The notes under the pieces were generated by a model that worked only from the letters and a program-made list of their open reading frames with translations, was not told the origin of the DNA and ran no database searches. From assembly GCF_004342585.1 (NCBI RefSeq), contig NZ_SLZQ01000003.1, positions 124,001-188,000 on the forward strand: a stretch of DNA of 64,000 nt. Direction: 5' to 3'. The stretch comes from Paucimonas lemoignei. GTDB taxonomy: Bacteria; Pseudomonadota; Gammaproteobacteria; Burkholderiales; Burkholderiaceae_D. Below, piece by piece: positions 1 to 9,123 of this stretch (position 1 is the first letter of the stretch; the number at the start of each line of letters is the position of its first letter). Made by a program: the position numbers and the translations under genes.

Positions 1-88
1 TGAGCGCACTATAGCGGAGACAGCGGGCAAACCCGCAAGCACGTGGATTATGCGACACTATCGGTCTGTATCAGTCCGCACCCATGCA

Positions 89-847
89 ATGAATGACCAA
101 CAGCTGTTACGTTACTCCCGCCATATCCTGCTCGATGAAATCGGTATCGAAGGTCAGGAAAAAATTCTGGCTGCACATGCGCTGGTGATTGGCGCAGGCG
201 GCCTGGGCTCGCCGGCCTCCCTGTATCTGGCCTCGGCCGGCATCGGCACGCTGACGCTGGTGGATAACGATGAAGTCGATCTAACCAACCTGCAGCGGCA
301 AATCCTGCACACGACCGAACGCATCGGCCAACCCAAGGTGGAATCGGGAAAACTGGCCCTGCGACAGATAAATCCGGAAGTGCGCATCGCCACGGTCGCT
401 GAGCGCGTCGAGGGCGCACGTCTAGACGAACTTGTCCGCGCTGCCAGCGTGGTGCTCGACTGCAGCGACAACTTCGCGACGCGCCATGCCGTCAACCGTT
501 CGTGCGTGGCGCACCGCGTGCCGCTGGTGTCGGGCGCGGCAATCCGCTTCGATGGGCAAATCAGCGTATTCGATCCGCGTGGCGGCGACATGCCCTGCTA
601 TGCCTGCCTGTTCCCGCCCGACCAGCCATTCGAGGAAGTGCAATGCGCCACCATGGGCGTGTTTGCGCCGCTGGTCGGCATCATCGGCGCCATGCAAGCG
701 GCCGAAGCCCTGAAACTCATCGCCGGAATCGGCGAATCCCTCGCCGGCCGCCTGCTGATGCTCGACGCCCGCAGCATGGAATGGAGCAGCATCGGCATCA
801 CCCGCAACGATCACTGCCTCGTGTGTCATCCGCAAAACCCGGCCTGA
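89..847 (+). CDS. moeB: MoeB/ThiF-family adenylyltransferase (E1-like)
   Basis: 252-residue E1-like enzyme that would activate the C-terminus of a ubiquitin-like sulfur carrier (MoaD or ThiS) by adenylation, in the cytoplasm. The nucleotide loop GAGGLG is at residues 35-40, the acidic end of the next strand (LVDND) at 57-61, and the family NLQRQ motif at 67-71. Two CxxC pairs, C170/C173 and C243/C246, form the usual structural zinc site. Length matches MoeB/ThiF/HesA proteins without a rhodanese domain. I start at ATG 89 (MNDQQ), because the upstream in-frame ATG at 50 adds 13 residues unlike the family. MoeB and ThiF cannot be separated here because no moaD, moaE or thi genes are adjacent. 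Confidence 0.88.
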   Translation: MNDQQLLRYSRHILLDEIGIEGQEKILAAHALVIGAGGLGSPASLYLASAGIGTLTLVDNDEVDLTNLQRQILHTTERIGQPKVESGKLALRQINPEVRIATVAERVEGARLDELVRAASVVLDCSDNFATRHAVNRSCVAHRVPLVSGAAIRFDGQISVFDPRGGDMPCYACLFPPDQPFEEVQCATMGVFAPLVGIIGAMQAAEALKLIAGIGESLAGRLLMLDARSMEWSSIGITRNDHCLVCHPQNPA

Positions 848-881
848 ACGACGCCTGTCGTTACGCTGTAAAGGAATTCAA

Positions 882-1847
882 TTGGTCCGCCCTCGCTATT
901 TACCAGACAATTTCATGCTCATCCTGCTTGCCATCATCGTGGCGGCAAGCGTAGTGCCGGCGCGCGGACAGTTCGCCGTCTACATGGGATGGCTTACCAA
1001 TGCCGCCATTACCCTGCTGTTCTTTTTGCATGGCGCCAAGCTGTCGACCAAGGCGGTCATTGCCGGCCTGTCGCACTGGCGCCTGCATGCCCTGGTGTTT
1101 GCCTGCACTTTCTTGATGTTCCCTTTGCTTGGCCTGGCATTGAAGCCCGTGCTGCTGCCACTGATCGGCCAGGAGCTGTATGTCGGCATGCTGTACCTGT
1201 GCGCCCTGCCCGCGACCGTGCAATCGGCGATTGCCTTCACATCCATGGCGCGCGGTAATATCCCGGCGGCGATCTGTTCCGCCGCCACGTCGAGCCTGAT
1301 CGGGATTTTCCTGACGCCGCTGCTGGTCATGCTGCTCATCGGCGGCGACATGCATGGGCATTCTTTGGGAGATGCGGTCGGCAAGATCATGGTGCAGTTG
1401 TTGCTGCCGTTCGTGGCGGGACAAGTGGCGCGGCGCTGGATCGGCGCCTGGATCGATAAGAACAAGTCCTGGCTGAAGAATGTCGACCAGGGCTCGGTAT
1501 TTCTGGTGGTGTATACCGCATTCAGCCATGCCGTGGTGGAAGGACTCTGGGCGAAGCTGCCGCTGACGCAATTTGCTGCCCTGTTACTGGCGTGCTCACT
1601 GTTGCTGGCGCTGGTGTTGGGGCTGACGTATTTTCTTGCCAGACGCCTTGGCTTCAATATCGAAGACCGCATCACGATCCTGTTTGCGGGATCCAAGAAA
1701 AGCCTGGCTACCGGCGTGCCGATGGCGCAAGTCCTGTTTGCCAGTGCCGCTATCGGGCCGATGCTGCTGCCGTTGATGCTGTTCCACCAGATTCAATTGA
1801 TGGTGTGCGCGGTGCTGGCCAAGCGCTTTGCCGCCCGGCCGACGTAA
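882..1847 (+). CDS. Bile acid:sodium symporter-like membrane transporter
   Basis: 321-residue polytopic inner-membrane protein of the SBF-like group (YfeH type), with about ten hydrophobic segments and the small-residue-rich N-terminal part typical of the fold. The family transports organic anions, usually with sodium; the substrate cannot be read from the sequence. The start is a TTG codon at 882, preceded by AAGGAA at 871-876 with good spacing; the first in-frame ATG (915) lies inside the first hydrophobic stretch. It follows moeB by 34 bases and could be cotranscribed with it. Downstream it faces the convergent PHB depolymerase gene. Confidence 0.82.
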   Translation: MVRPRYLPDNFMLILLAIIVAASVVPARGQFAVYMGWLTNAAITLLFFLHGAKLSTKAVIAGLSHWRLHALVFACTFLMFPLLGLALKPVLLPLIGQELYVGMLYLCALPATVQSAIAFTSMARGNIPAAICSAATSSLIGIFLTPLLVMLLIGGDMHGHSLGDAVGKIMVQLLLPFVAGQVARRWIGAWIDKNKSWLKNVDQGSVFLVVYTAFSHAVVEGLWAKLPLTQFAALLLACSLLLALVLGLTYFLARRLGFNIEDRITILFAGSKKSLATGVPMAQVLFASAAIGPMLLPLMLFHQIQLMVCAVLAKRFAARPT

Positions 1848-1880
1848 ATAAAAAAGACCAGCCGGCATCCACCGACTGGC
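1848..1880 (-). terminator. Rho-independent terminator of the PHB-depolymerase gene
   Basis: Read on the minus strand, an 8-bp stem with one mismatch (CCAGTCGG pairing CCGGCTGG) and a 6-base loop is followed by a run of Ts. It lies 60-90 bases past the stop codon of the minus-strand depolymerase gene, in the convergent gap with the symporter gene. Confidence 0.65.
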
Positions 1881-1898
1881 CAACCTGGCATGAGGCCA

Positions 1899-1930
1899 AT
1901 GCTGCTGCCTGAAAGTTCCGGCAGCAGCAT
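1899..1930. other. Strong hairpin in convergent gap
   Basis: A perfect 11-bp stem (ATGCTGCTGCC pairing GGCAGCAGCAT) with a 10-base loop lies just beyond the stop codon of the depolymerase gene. It has no T-run on either side, so it is not a classical terminator; it may protect the 3' end of the transcript or act together with the U-tract hairpin next to it. Confidence 0.5.
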
Positions 1931-1940
1931 CCAAAGGAAC

Positions 1941-3644
1941 TTACTGCAGCGGGCCGCAGCTGGACGAGTTGGTCCAGACACCTTCGCACTTGTACAGGGT
2001 CAGCGACGCGTTATAGCCATACTTTGCGCCGAGTTGCAGGTACTGGTTGACGTTGATGCGGCCAGCCGAATAATGACCGGTGACAGTCGCGGTCACTTTT
2101 TCCGTGTACGTGACCGGCTGAGTCTTGCCGATGATCTGCCCGGATTGTCCGCTGGTCATGTTGTCGTTCACCGAAGTGACCGTGTAGGAATAGCTGGTGT
2201 CTGGTGCCAGGCCGGTATCGGTGTACTGGGTTGCAGTAACGCGTACCGGCGCGCCGCCATTGCGACGCACATCATAGGCAGTGGCGCTCGACACGGCGCT
2301 CCAGTTCAGCTTGATGGAACTGGAAGAGATGCCGGTTGCCTGGATATCGGAAGGCGGATACAGCGGATCAAGCTGGCCAACCTGGAAAGACGACAGCTGG
2401 CACGCCTCCGATTCCACACCTTTGGAGTCGACAGCAGTCACCGTGCCCGCATAGATGCCATTACCCAGGTTATAGCTTTTGTTCAGGCTGGTCCCGCTTC
2501 CGGCAGCGTTATCGTTGATGGCGGTCTTGCCTTGCAACGCGACGCGATAGCTGGCGACCGTTGCGCCGGCGGCGGCAGTCGCCGAAGCGGAAACCGTGGC
2601 ACTGCTAGCGTTCGGCACGTTCACCGAGCAGGTAATCTTCCACTTGTTGACGCGGAGATTATTCTCGAAGAAGAACTGCGTGACATAGGCGGGATAGTTG
2701 ACCCGGGTGGAATCGACCCAGGCGATATACGGCGCAGCACCAGGGCCGGACGGCCAGGCGTGACTCATGCCGGCCACGACCATGCTGGAGATACGCAGTC
2801 GGCCACGACTATCCTTGAAGAGTGAGGCCGTGCCGCCGCCGTCGACGCTGGCGGTGCCGGCCGATACGGTAGCGTCATAGGCGATCTTCATGCCATCGCG
2901 GTTGACTTCATTATGCGCCGGCAGCACCAGGTAATCCTTGTCGCCATAGACCGTGGCGAAGATCTGGGTATCGAGGTGAGCATTGAATTGGTTGCCATTG
3001 ATGGCGCGGCACATATCCGCGACTTGCTGCGGCGTGCGCTTGGGCGGCACCGAGATATCGCCTGCGGCAGAACCCAACGACGGCGAGGCATTCGGCGCGA
3101 CCCCGGCAAAGTAATCGGGGAAGGAGCAGCCCAGCACATGGGTTTCACCCGCGCCGGCCGACAGGCCGCTCACATAAATCTGGTTGGGATCGATATCGAG
3201 ATTGGTGCGTGCCTTGACGGCGTCGATCAGCTTAATGAGAGGAACGACATCGCGGGTGGTACGGTTGTGCGCCGTGCCGAACCAGTCCCAGCAGCCGCTG
3301 GCGGCGCGCGTCGAACTAGTGCCGGTTGGTACGGTCGGCGCGACCACTACCATGCCGTATTTTTCCGCGGTTTCTTCCCAGTTGAAACGCTTGTCGATCA
3401 CGCTGGTCGAGGCAGTCTGGCCGCAGCCGTGCAGGCTCAGCATCAGCGCGCGCTTGCCGCCAAGAACTTGTGGTGCGGGATTTTTCGGCACATAGAGATA
3501 TGCATCCTGCAGGTTGGGCGTGCCGTAAGTTGCCGATTCCTTGACCCAGGTGCCGCTGCCGGGAGTGAGTGCAAATGCCGAAGCCGATACACCAGCACCA
3601 AGTAACACAGCAATCGTGACTCGCAGAGATTTTTTCAGCTGCAT
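1941..3644 (-). CDS. Extracellular PHB depolymerase family esterase
   Basis: 567-residue secreted alpha/beta hydrolase of the PHB depolymerase family. Residues 1-25 form a Sec signal peptide (KK, hydrophobic core, ASA-FA region). The oxyanion-hole motif LHGCGQ is at 71-76, the nucleophile motif GLSAG at 160-164 (Ser162), a likely acid Asp in YGDKD at 233-237, and the catalytic His in GMSHAW at 292-297 (His295). A fibronectin type III module follows at about 428-515, then a cysteine-containing tail that may bind substrate. It would hydrolyse extracellular poly-3-hydroxybutyrate or similar polyesters. It stands alone between a convergent symporter gene and pabBC, and ends in its own terminator. 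Confidence 0.85.
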   Translation of the reverse strand: MQLKKSLRVTIAVLLGAGVSASAFALTPGSGTWVKESATYGTPNLQDAYLYVPKNPAPQVLGGKRALMLSLHGCGQTASTSVIDKRFNWEETAEKYGMVVVAPTVPTGTSSTRAASGCWDWFGTAHNRTTRDVVPLIKLIDAVKARTNLDIDPNQIYVSGLSAGAGETHVLGCSFPDYFAGVAPNASPSLGSAAGDISVPPKRTPQQVADMCRAINGNQFNAHLDTQIFATVYGDKDYLVLPAHNEVNRDGMKIAYDATVSAGTASVDGGGTASLFKDSRGRLRISSMVVAGMSHAWPSGPGAAPYIAWVDSTRVNYPAYVTQFFFENNLRVNKWKITCSVNVPNASSATVSASATAAAGATVASYRVALQGKTAINDNAAGSGTSLNKSYNLGNGIYAGTVTAVDSKGVESEACQLSSFQVGQLDPLYPPSDIQATGISSSSIKLNWSAVSSATAYDVRRNGGAPVRVTATQYTDTGLAPDTSYSYTVTSVNDNMTSGQSGQIIGKTQPVTYTEKVTATVTGHYSAGRINVNQYLQLGAKYGYNASLTLYKCEGVWTNSSSCGPLQ

Positions 3645-3806
3645 CGATTCGTCTCCTGATTGATATGAGTGTCCCTGAAAAGGGATCTTTTATTGCCGCA
3701 GGCATCGTACTTTTGAATTGTTAAAAATGACACTGGCCGGTCGACCAGAACTGGCCGATTTACCAGTCTTGCAATTTACCGAAGGAAATATTCTTAAAGA
3801 CGAAAT

Positions 3807-5660
3807 TCAGGCAGAAGCCACCAGCGTGGCTTGCAGGACGCCGCGCAGGGCATTGCAGGCGACAATCTCTTCTGCATTGTGCAAATCGGTCAGCGTCACG
3901 GGTGCCTCGACGGCTTGCCATGACGGATCGTCCAGCAGCACCGAACGCATCACTCCCGGCAGCAAACCAGCCGAAAGCGGCGGCGTCACCCAGCGTCCGC
4001 GCAGCTTGATGAAGAGGTTGCTGCGCGCACCTTCCGTGATTTCGCCGGCTTCGTTATGGAACAGCATGTCGAATGCGCCCTGGGCTTCGGCGGCTTTCCA
4101 GGCAGCGTCGTACACCTGGCGGCGCGTGGTCTTATGACGCAGGAACAAGTCGTCTGTCCACATGAATTGCGGCGACAGCAAAAGCTTCACCGGTTGGGTC
4201 AATGGCATCAGCGCTGCGGTCTGGATACTCGCCGTGCCATCGGGGCGCAATGCCAGCCTCAACCGATGCGGTCCTGGTGGCAGCGATGCAAAGGTCTGCT
4301 GCAATTGCGCGCGCAGCGCGGCCTCGTGCCACGTAAAACCAAAGTAGCGGGCCGACGCTCCAAGGCGCTGCAAATGTCTTTCCAAGTACAGGCAACCCGA
4401 TGCGCTGGCTTGCATGGTCTCGAGCAGCTCGAAGTCGTGAGCGAGCCCGGTCAGGAAACGCGCCTTCAGCCGGCACTCGGCATACTCTTTGGCGGACTCG
4501 CTATCGTAGACAATGCCGGCGCCCACGCCCATTTCGCCTTGGCGCACGCCACCTTGTTCGGATTGCAGCACCAGCGTGCGGATCGGCACGGACAAGCAAA
4601 AGTCGCCGATGCGCCGTTCTTCCTTCGCAGCCTCGAACCAGCCGATGGCGCCGGTGTACCAGCCGCGCGCATCGGGCTCCAGTTCGCGAATGATTTGCAT
4701 GGTGCGCCGTTTCGGCGCGCCAGTGATGGAGCCGCAGGGGTACAGTGCCGCCAGCAATTGCGCCAGGTCGATGTCGTCGCGCACGCGCGCCTGGATCGTC
4801 GAGGTCATTTGCAGGACCTGGCCGAAGCGGCTGACGTCGAACAAGTGCGGGACCCGAACCGTGCCCCGCTGGGCAATGCGACCCAGGTCATTGCGCAGCA
4901 AATCAACGATCATCAGGTTTTCCGCGCGGGTCTTGGCATCTGCCACGAGTGTGCGTGCTTGTTCGGCGTCGCGGTCGGCGTTGCCGGTTGCGGGCGCAGT
5001 GCCTTTCATCGGACAGGCAGTGAGCACGCCGCCGTCATTACGTACGAACAGCTCCGGCGAAAATGACAGGATGCCGCCACCGTCCGGCAAGGCGATCAGC
5101 GCACCGTAAGGCACGGGCTGACTGGCGCGCAGACGGCGATAAAGATTTACCAGCGAGCCATAGGCATCGAAGCGCAGGCGGTAGGTATAGTTGACCTGGT
5201 AGGTATCGCCTGCTTCGAGATACTGGCGGATGCGCGCGAGGGCTGCATGGAATTGCGCTTCACTGATACTGGAACGCAAGTCTGCAATGCCAGCCGCGCC
5301 ATCATTTTCCGCAAGACTGCCCACATCGGCCGATGCTGCCGCAGTCTCTCCCGCAACGCCCTCTTGCTCCAGCCACTGCTTCACCTCGGCAGAGGTAAGA
5401 AGGCGGCATGCCTGGAACAGCAATATCTGCGCAAGCGGCGGGCAATCCACGCGCGGCGTGATGCCGTGCATGTGCGCGCCGAGTTCGTAATTAAATAATG
5501 CCAGCGCATGCATGCCTTGCGCCAGCGCGTCCTGCATCCGACCCAGCATAGCCGGCAGATCCCGCGCATCGGTGCAAGTCAGCGTGCCGACGTAGTCGGT
5601 ATAGAGGCGCGATTGCGCACCGCTTGCGCCGGCGTCGTCAAGCAGGGCGAAACAGGACAT
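3807..5660 (-). CDS. pabB: Fused aminodeoxychorismate synthase component I / 4-amino-4-deoxychorismate lyase
   Basis: 617-residue bifunctional enzyme of p-aminobenzoate (folate) synthesis. The N-terminal part is a chorismate-binding PabB domain with DLLRNDLGRIA, the CGSITGAPKRR motif and YTGAIGWF. From about residue 375 a PabC-like, PLP-dependent fold-type IV lyase follows, with the likely Schiff-base lysine in LRHKTTRRQ and the EITEGARSNLF motif. This PabB-PabC fusion is common in betaproteobacteria. The frame is open further upstream, but that would run into slmA; MSCFALLDD at 5660 looks like the true N-terminus. It ends 162 bases upstream of the depolymerase gene on the same strand. Confidence 0.92.
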   Translation of the reverse strand: MSCFALLDDAGASGAQSRLYTDYVGTLTCTDARDLPAMLGRMQDALAQGMHALALFNYELGAHMHGITPRVDCPPLAQILLFQACRLLTSAEVKQWLEQEGVAGETAAASADVGSLAENDGAAGIADLRSSISEAQFHAALARIRQYLEAGDTYQVNYTYRLRFDAYGSLVNLYRRLRASQPVPYGALIALPDGGGILSFSPELFVRNDGGVLTACPMKGTAPATGNADRDAEQARTLVADAKTRAENLMIVDLLRNDLGRIAQRGTVRVPHLFDVSRFGQVLQMTSTIQARVRDDIDLAQLLAALYPCGSITGAPKRRTMQIIRELEPDARGWYTGAIGWFEAAKEERRIGDFCLSVPIRTLVLQSEQGGVRQGEMGVGAGIVYDSESAKEYAECRLKARFLTGLAHDFELLETMQASASGCLYLERHLQRLGASARYFGFTWHEAALRAQLQQTFASLPPGPHRLRLALRPDGTASIQTAALMPLTQPVKLLLSPQFMWTDDLFLRHKTTRRQVYDAAWKAAEAQGAFDMLFHNEAGEITEGARSNLFIKLRGRWVTPPLSAGLLPGVMRSVLLDDPSWQAVEAPVTLTDLHNAEEIVACNALRGVLQATLVASA

Positions 5661-5688
5661 GGTCGGAAGTTGGAAAAGCGGACGATGC

Positions 5689-6264
5689 TCAGGCGAGCAG
5701 CATCGCCAATTGCGCCGGCGCTCCCTCGGCCAGGCTGTGCTTGAAACCGGTCTTGGCGAAGCGGTGCCAGCGGCCGATGACATAACTGGTGATCATGCCG
5801 GCGCGGGCAGCCACCTGCGCTTCATCGGCCTGCCCCTGGGAAGCGGCCACGCGCAAGGCCTGCTTCAAGGCCAGCTCGATGCGCTCGACGAACTGGTTCA
5901 TGCGCGCCTGCAGCCGCTCGTTTTCATTGACCAGGGCGTCGCCGATCATCACGCGGGTCATGCCAGGATTGCGCTCGGCGAAATTGAGCAGCATGGCGGC
6001 GATCGCATGCACCTGTTGCAAGCCGTTTTCCTCGCGCTCGGTGATCTGGTTGATGAGGCCGAACACGCTCGATTCGATGAACTCGATCAGACCCTCGAAC
6101 ATTTGCGCCTTGCTGGCGAAATGGCGGTACAGCGCGGCCTCGGAAACGTCGAGTTTTGCCGCCAGTGCCGCGGTGGTAATTTTTTCGCCTTTCGGCTGTT
6201 CCAGCATGGAAGCCAGGGTTTGCAGAATCTGCAGCTTGCGTTCGCCCGGTTTGGTGGTGGCCAT
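5689..6264 (-). CDS. slmA: Nucleoid occlusion factor SlmA (TetR family)
   Basis: 191-residue TetR-family DNA-binding protein. The helix-turn-helix is at about 30-52 (ITTAALAAKLDVSEAALYRHFASK), followed by the SlmA-typical FEGLIEFIE segment and a helical C-terminal ligand or dimer domain. SlmA binds chromosomal SBS sites and stops FtsZ ring assembly over the nucleoid. Length and motif spacing match SlmA. It lies between the HAD phosphatase gene and pabBC on the same strand, with short gaps (51 and 28 bases), so the set from argB to pabBC may be one transcript. Confidence 0.9.
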   Translation of the reverse strand: MATTKPGERKLQILQTLASMLEQPKGEKITTAALAAKLDVSEAALYRHFASKAQMFEGLIEFIESSVFGLINQITEREENGLQQVHAIAAMLLNFAERNPGMTRVMIGDALVNENERLQARMNQFVERIELALKQALRVAASQGQADEAQVAARAGMITSYVIGRWHRFAKTGFKHSLAEGAPAQLAMLLA

Positions 6265-6315
6265 GATTGTTCGGTCCGTCAGCGGTTGAATTGGTTAGAC
6301 GCGTCGGTTAGACAG

Positions 6316-7014
6316 TCAGCGCAGCCTCGACAGGCTGGCGGGAAGTTTGCGCACCGATTTTACTTTGACATCGACGTAAGCGGGTAGCTTTGTGGCATTG
6401 CGTGCCGCCGGCAGTGCGCTGGCAGCCAGGTAACCGCTGACCCACGCGGTGCGCAAGCCGAGAGCCTTGGCCGCTTTCAGGTTGTCGACCGTATCTTCCA
6501 CAAGGATCGTGCGCTCCGGCTTGGCATGGTATTGCTTCAGCAATTTGCGCAGCAGGATCTTCGAAGGCTTGGGACGCAACTGGCGATGCACCCACATCGA
6601 TTCGATGGGGACGTGATAGGCGAAATGCCGGTGCAAGCCGAGATGGCGCACCACATCCTGCGAATAGCGGCGCGGCGCATTGGTCAGCAGGATCTTGCGC
6701 CCGGGCAGGCGCTTCAACAACCGCACCAGGCCGCGCTCGGCGCGGATCATGTCAGTGAGATTATCGAAGCGGTGCGCCTCGCGCAGGAAGTCGTCCGGGC
6801 GCACATCGTGATGGCGGATCATGCCAAGCAGCGTGGCGCCGTAGCGCTTCCAGTAATGGGTGCGGACTGCATTGACGCGGGCCGGGTCGGCCGGGGTAGT
6901 ACCGTCGCCCAGCACCTGCGCCAGGTACGCGTTCATGTTGGCGTGAATCGCCGGGAAGATCGCGTGCGAGGCGTTGTGCAGGGTATTGTCGAGGTCGAAC
7001 AGCCAGGTAATCAA
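6316..7014 (-). CDS. HAD-superfamily pyrimidine 5'-nucleotidase
   Basis: 232-residue HAD hydrolase of the pyrimidine 5'-nucleotidase group. Motif I FDLDNTL is at residues 6-12, with nucleophile Asp7 and acid Asp9; motif II is in [11 protein letters not shown]; motifs III and IV are the lysine in LRPKPS and VEDTVDNL. It probably dephosphorylates pyrimidine nucleoside monophosphates in the cytoplasm. Its start overlaps the end of argB by 4 bases (ATGA arrangement), so the two are translationally coupled; this argB-HAD-slmA order is common in Burkholderiales. Confidence 0.85.
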   Translation of the reverse strand: MITWLFDLDNTLHNASHAIFPAIHANMNAYLAQVLGDGTTPADPARVNAVRTHYWKRYGATLLGMIRHHDVRPDDFLREAHRFDNLTDMIRAERGLVRLLKRLPGRKILLTNAPRRYSQDVVRHLGLHRHFAYHVPIESMWVHRQLRPKPSKILLRKLLKQYHAKPERTILVEDTVDNLKAAKALGLRTAWVSGYLAASALPAARNATKLPAYVDVKVKSVRKLPASLSRLR

Positions 7015-7913
7015 TGGGAGCGGATCATGGTGCCGAAAGCCTGTTCGGTCAGCACTTCCAGCAACAGCGAATGCTCGATGCGGCCATCGATGATGTGCAC
7101 GGTATTGACGCCCGACTTGGCGGCATCCAGCGCCGAGGAAATCTTCGGCAGCATGCCGCCGGAGATGGTGCCGTCTTCGAACATCTCGTCGATTTCGCGC
7201 GCCGACAGGTCGGTCACCAGGTTGCCCTTTTTGTCCTGCACGCCGGCGATGTTGGTCATCATGATCAGCTTTTCGGCTTTCAGAATCTCGGCGATCTTGC
7301 CGGCCACGACATCGGCATTGATATTGTAAGCCTGGCCATCTTCACCAAAGCCGATCGGCGAGATGATCGGGATGAAGGCGTCATCCTGCAGCGCTTTCAC
7401 CACCGCGGGGTTGATCGCCTCGATTTCGCCGACGAAACCGATGTCGAGGAATTCGCCCGGTTTTTCACGGTCGGCCATCTTCATCTTGCGCGCGCGGATC
7501 AAGCCGCCATCCTTGCCGGTGAGGCCCACCGCCTGGCCGCCGTAGTGGTTGATCAGCATGACGATATCCTGCTGCACTTCGCCGCCCAGTACCCACTCGA
7601 CCACTTCCATGGTTTCTTCATCGGTGATGCGCATGCCTTGCACGAAGCTGCCCTGCTTGCCGATTTTTTTCAGGGCATTGTCGATTTGCGGGCCGCCGCC
7701 GTGCACCACCACCGGGTTCATGCCGACCAGTTTGAGCAAAATGACATCACGGGCGAAACCGTGCTTGAGGTGCTCTTCGGTCATGGCGTTGCCGCCGTAT
7801 TTGACGACAATGGTTTTGCCGTGGAATTTACGGATGTAAGGCAGCGCTTGAGCAAGGATCTCGGCCTTGATTAGTGGCGAGACTTTGGCGAGATCGGGTT
7901 CTTGGGTAATCAT
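7011..7913 (-). CDS. argB: Acetylglutamate kinase
   Basis: 300-residue amino-acid kinase that phosphorylates N-acetyl-L-glutamate in arginine biosynthesis. Visible are the N-terminal KYGGNAM glycine loop, VVHGGGPQI with the acetylglutamate-binding glycines, the NINAD segment, and the C-terminal GGMLPKI motif. The N-terminal helix before the kinase fold ([23 protein letters not shown]) is the type linked to hexameric, arginine-inhibited enzymes. It is first in a minus-strand set with the HAD nucleotidase and slmA, and divergent from the sigma factor gene. Confidence 0.96.
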   Translation of the reverse strand: MITQEPDLAKVSPLIKAEILAQALPYIRKFHGKTIVVKYGGNAMTEEHLKHGFARDVILLKLVGMNPVVVHGGGPQIDNALKKIGKQGSFVQGMRITDEETMEVVEWVLGGEVQQDIVMLINHYGGQAVGLTGKDGGLIRARKMKMADREKPGEFLDIGFVGEIEAINPAVVKALQDDAFIPIISPIGFGEDGQAYNINADVVAGKIAEILKAEKLIMMTNIAGVQDKKGNLVTDLSAREIDEMFEDGTISGGMLPKISSALDAAKSGVNTVHIIDGRIEHSLLLEVLTEQAFGTMIRSH

Positions 7914-7966
7914 GACAAGTCCTGAGAAAATATTTCCGCGATTTTACAGCGAATGCGCAGGTTTTT

Positions 7967-7993
7967 CCTGGGAGAATTCTTGTATTTCCCAGG
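7967..7993. promoter_or_regulatory. Inverted repeat between argB and the sigma-factor gene
   Basis: CCTGGGA at 7967-7973 is exactly complementary to TCCCAGG at 7987-7993, with 13 bases between them. It lies midway between the divergent starts of argB and the ECF sigma gene, where an operator would be expected. No regulator is known for it. Confidence 0.4.
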
Positions 7994-8034
7994 CCAATCC
8001 GCTAGTCTTTTGCCCAATTGGCAATCGCACCATC

Positions 8035-8616
8035 ATGCTCACCCCTATCACAGAACAATTAGAATCCCTGCGCCCCATACTGGTTCGCTTCGCCCGCCTG
8101 CAATTACGCAATGACAGCCTAGCCGACGATGTCGTGCAGGATGCCTTGATGGCCGTGCTTGAAAAGCCGGATGGCTATGCCGGCCAGTCTTCCCTGCGCA
8201 GCTACGTCATCGGCATCATGAAACATAAGATTGTCGATGCCTTGCGTCATGCCCGGCGCCTTCATCAATTTGCAGAGGATGCCGACGACGACTTTTCGCA
8301 GGAACAGGTCGATGCCCTGTTCGCCGCCGATGGTCATCCCATGCAAAGACCGCGCCATTGGGGTAACCCGGATGCCACGCTGGAACAGCAGGATTTCTTC
8401 AAGATCCTGGAACTCTGCCTGGAGAAGCTGCCGCCGAAGACGGCGCGCATTTTCATGATGCGGGAATGGCTGGAACTGGATACGGAAGAAATTTGCAAGG
8501 AGGTGGGAATTTCCACCTCCAATGCCTGGGTCATACTGTACCGGGCGCGCCTGCGCCTGCGCGAATGCCTGGAATTGAACTGGTTCGGTGAGCGCGCCAC
8601 CTCGGGGAAAAAATAA
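8035..8616 (+). CDS. ECF-type RNA polymerase sigma factor
   Basis: 193-residue group-4 sigma factor. Region 2 lies at about 12-80 (RFARLQLRNDSLADDVVQDALMAVLE, then the -10-binding segment ending in HKIVDALRHARR). A linker of about 50 residues follows, then region 4 with the HTH ELDTEEICKEVGISTSNAWVILYRARLRLRECL. I start at ATG 8035 (MLTPITEQ); a longer frame from 7867 would cross the argB promoter. The next gene, 2 bases away, is a zf-HC2 protein, the usual partner that holds such sigma factors. The promoter class it reads is unknown. Confidence 0.88.
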   Translation: MLTPITEQLESLRPILVRFARLQLRNDSLADDVVQDALMAVLEKPDGYAGQSSLRSYVIGIMKHKIVDALRHARRLHQFAEDADDDFSQEQVDALFAADGHPMQRPRHWGNPDATLEQQDFFKILELCLEKLPPKTARIFMMREWLELDTEEICKEVGISTSNAWVILYRARLRLRECLELNWFGERATSGKK

Positions 8617-8618
8617 GA

Positions 8619-8840
8619 ATGGGACTCAAGCTTACCTGCAAGGAATCGCACCGGCTGCTATCCGAAGCCCTGGACCGGGAATTGTCGCTGGTGGAGCGCA
8701 CGCGCTTGCGCGCGCATGTCATGCTGTGCGATGCCTGTCATAATTTCAGCGGCCAGCTGCAGTTGATGCGGCAAGCCATGAAGCGCCTCGACAGCACGCA
8801 TCAGCCCAAGGCGCGCAGCCTGGACGACACCTGGTCATGA
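8619..8840 (+). CDS. Small zf-HC2 zinc-finger protein, probable anti-sigma factor
   Basis: 73-residue soluble protein with a HxxxCxxC zinc motif (H33, C37, C40) in HVMLCDAC, the ZAS/zf-HC2 signature of anti-sigma factors. Only the anti-sigma finger is present, with no membrane segment or sensor domain, so any sensing would be by zinc or thiol chemistry in the cytoplasm. It starts 2 bases after the sigma gene and its stop overlaps the start of the CWC gene, giving a tight three-gene unit. Binding to the neighbouring sigma factor is inferred from position and family. Confidence 0.8.
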   Translation: MGLKLTCKESHRLLSEALDRELSLVERTRLRAHVMLCDACHNFSGQLQLMRQAMKRLDSTHQPKARSLDDTWS

Positions 8841-9070
8841 GCATTTGCGCACGCTGCGGCGCTGCATTCTCTTGCGGGGCAGCAGATCGCCCGGCGACTG
8901 CAAGCGCGGCAGATGCATCATGCTGGTGCATGGAATTGCCGCCATTGCCGACTTCCGCACGCGAACAATTGCCACGCACCGCCATGAATCGCCAACCTGG
9001 CTGCCTGTGCCGGAATTGCTTGATCGCTGCCCTGCAACACTCTTCCAGCCCTGGAAATCCAGGCCGTTAA
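8837..9070 (+). CDS. Cysteine-rich CWC-family small protein
   Basis: 77-residue protein with the cysteine-rich CWC layout: an N-terminal CARCG, then SCWCMELPP, and a C-terminal CLCRNCL. Seven cysteines in three clusters suggest metal binding, probably zinc; the function of the family is unknown. The ATG overlaps the stop of the zf-HC2 gene (ATGA), so its translation is coupled to that gene. Genes this small and cysteine-rich are easily missed; the match to the CWC pattern and the overlap argue that it is real. Confidence 0.72.
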   Translation: MSICARCGAAFSCGAADRPATASAADASCWCMELPPLPTSAREQLPRTAMNRQPGCLCRNCLIAALQHSSSPGNPGR

Positions 9071-9123
9071 GTTGAAGCGCGCTATCGGCATGGCGCGTGA
9101 GGCTTGCGCCATCAAGCCAATAA

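Noticed and set aside
1890-2825. Open frame of 311 codons on the plus strand opposite the PHB depolymerase gene
   Set aside because: It is antisense to a full depolymerase gene with intact motifs, and its translation has no recognisable family or normal composition.
5661-5783. Longer start of pabBC
   Set aside because: The extra 41 residues are coded inside the end of slmA and look like translated antisense-frame sequence (Arg and Trp rich).
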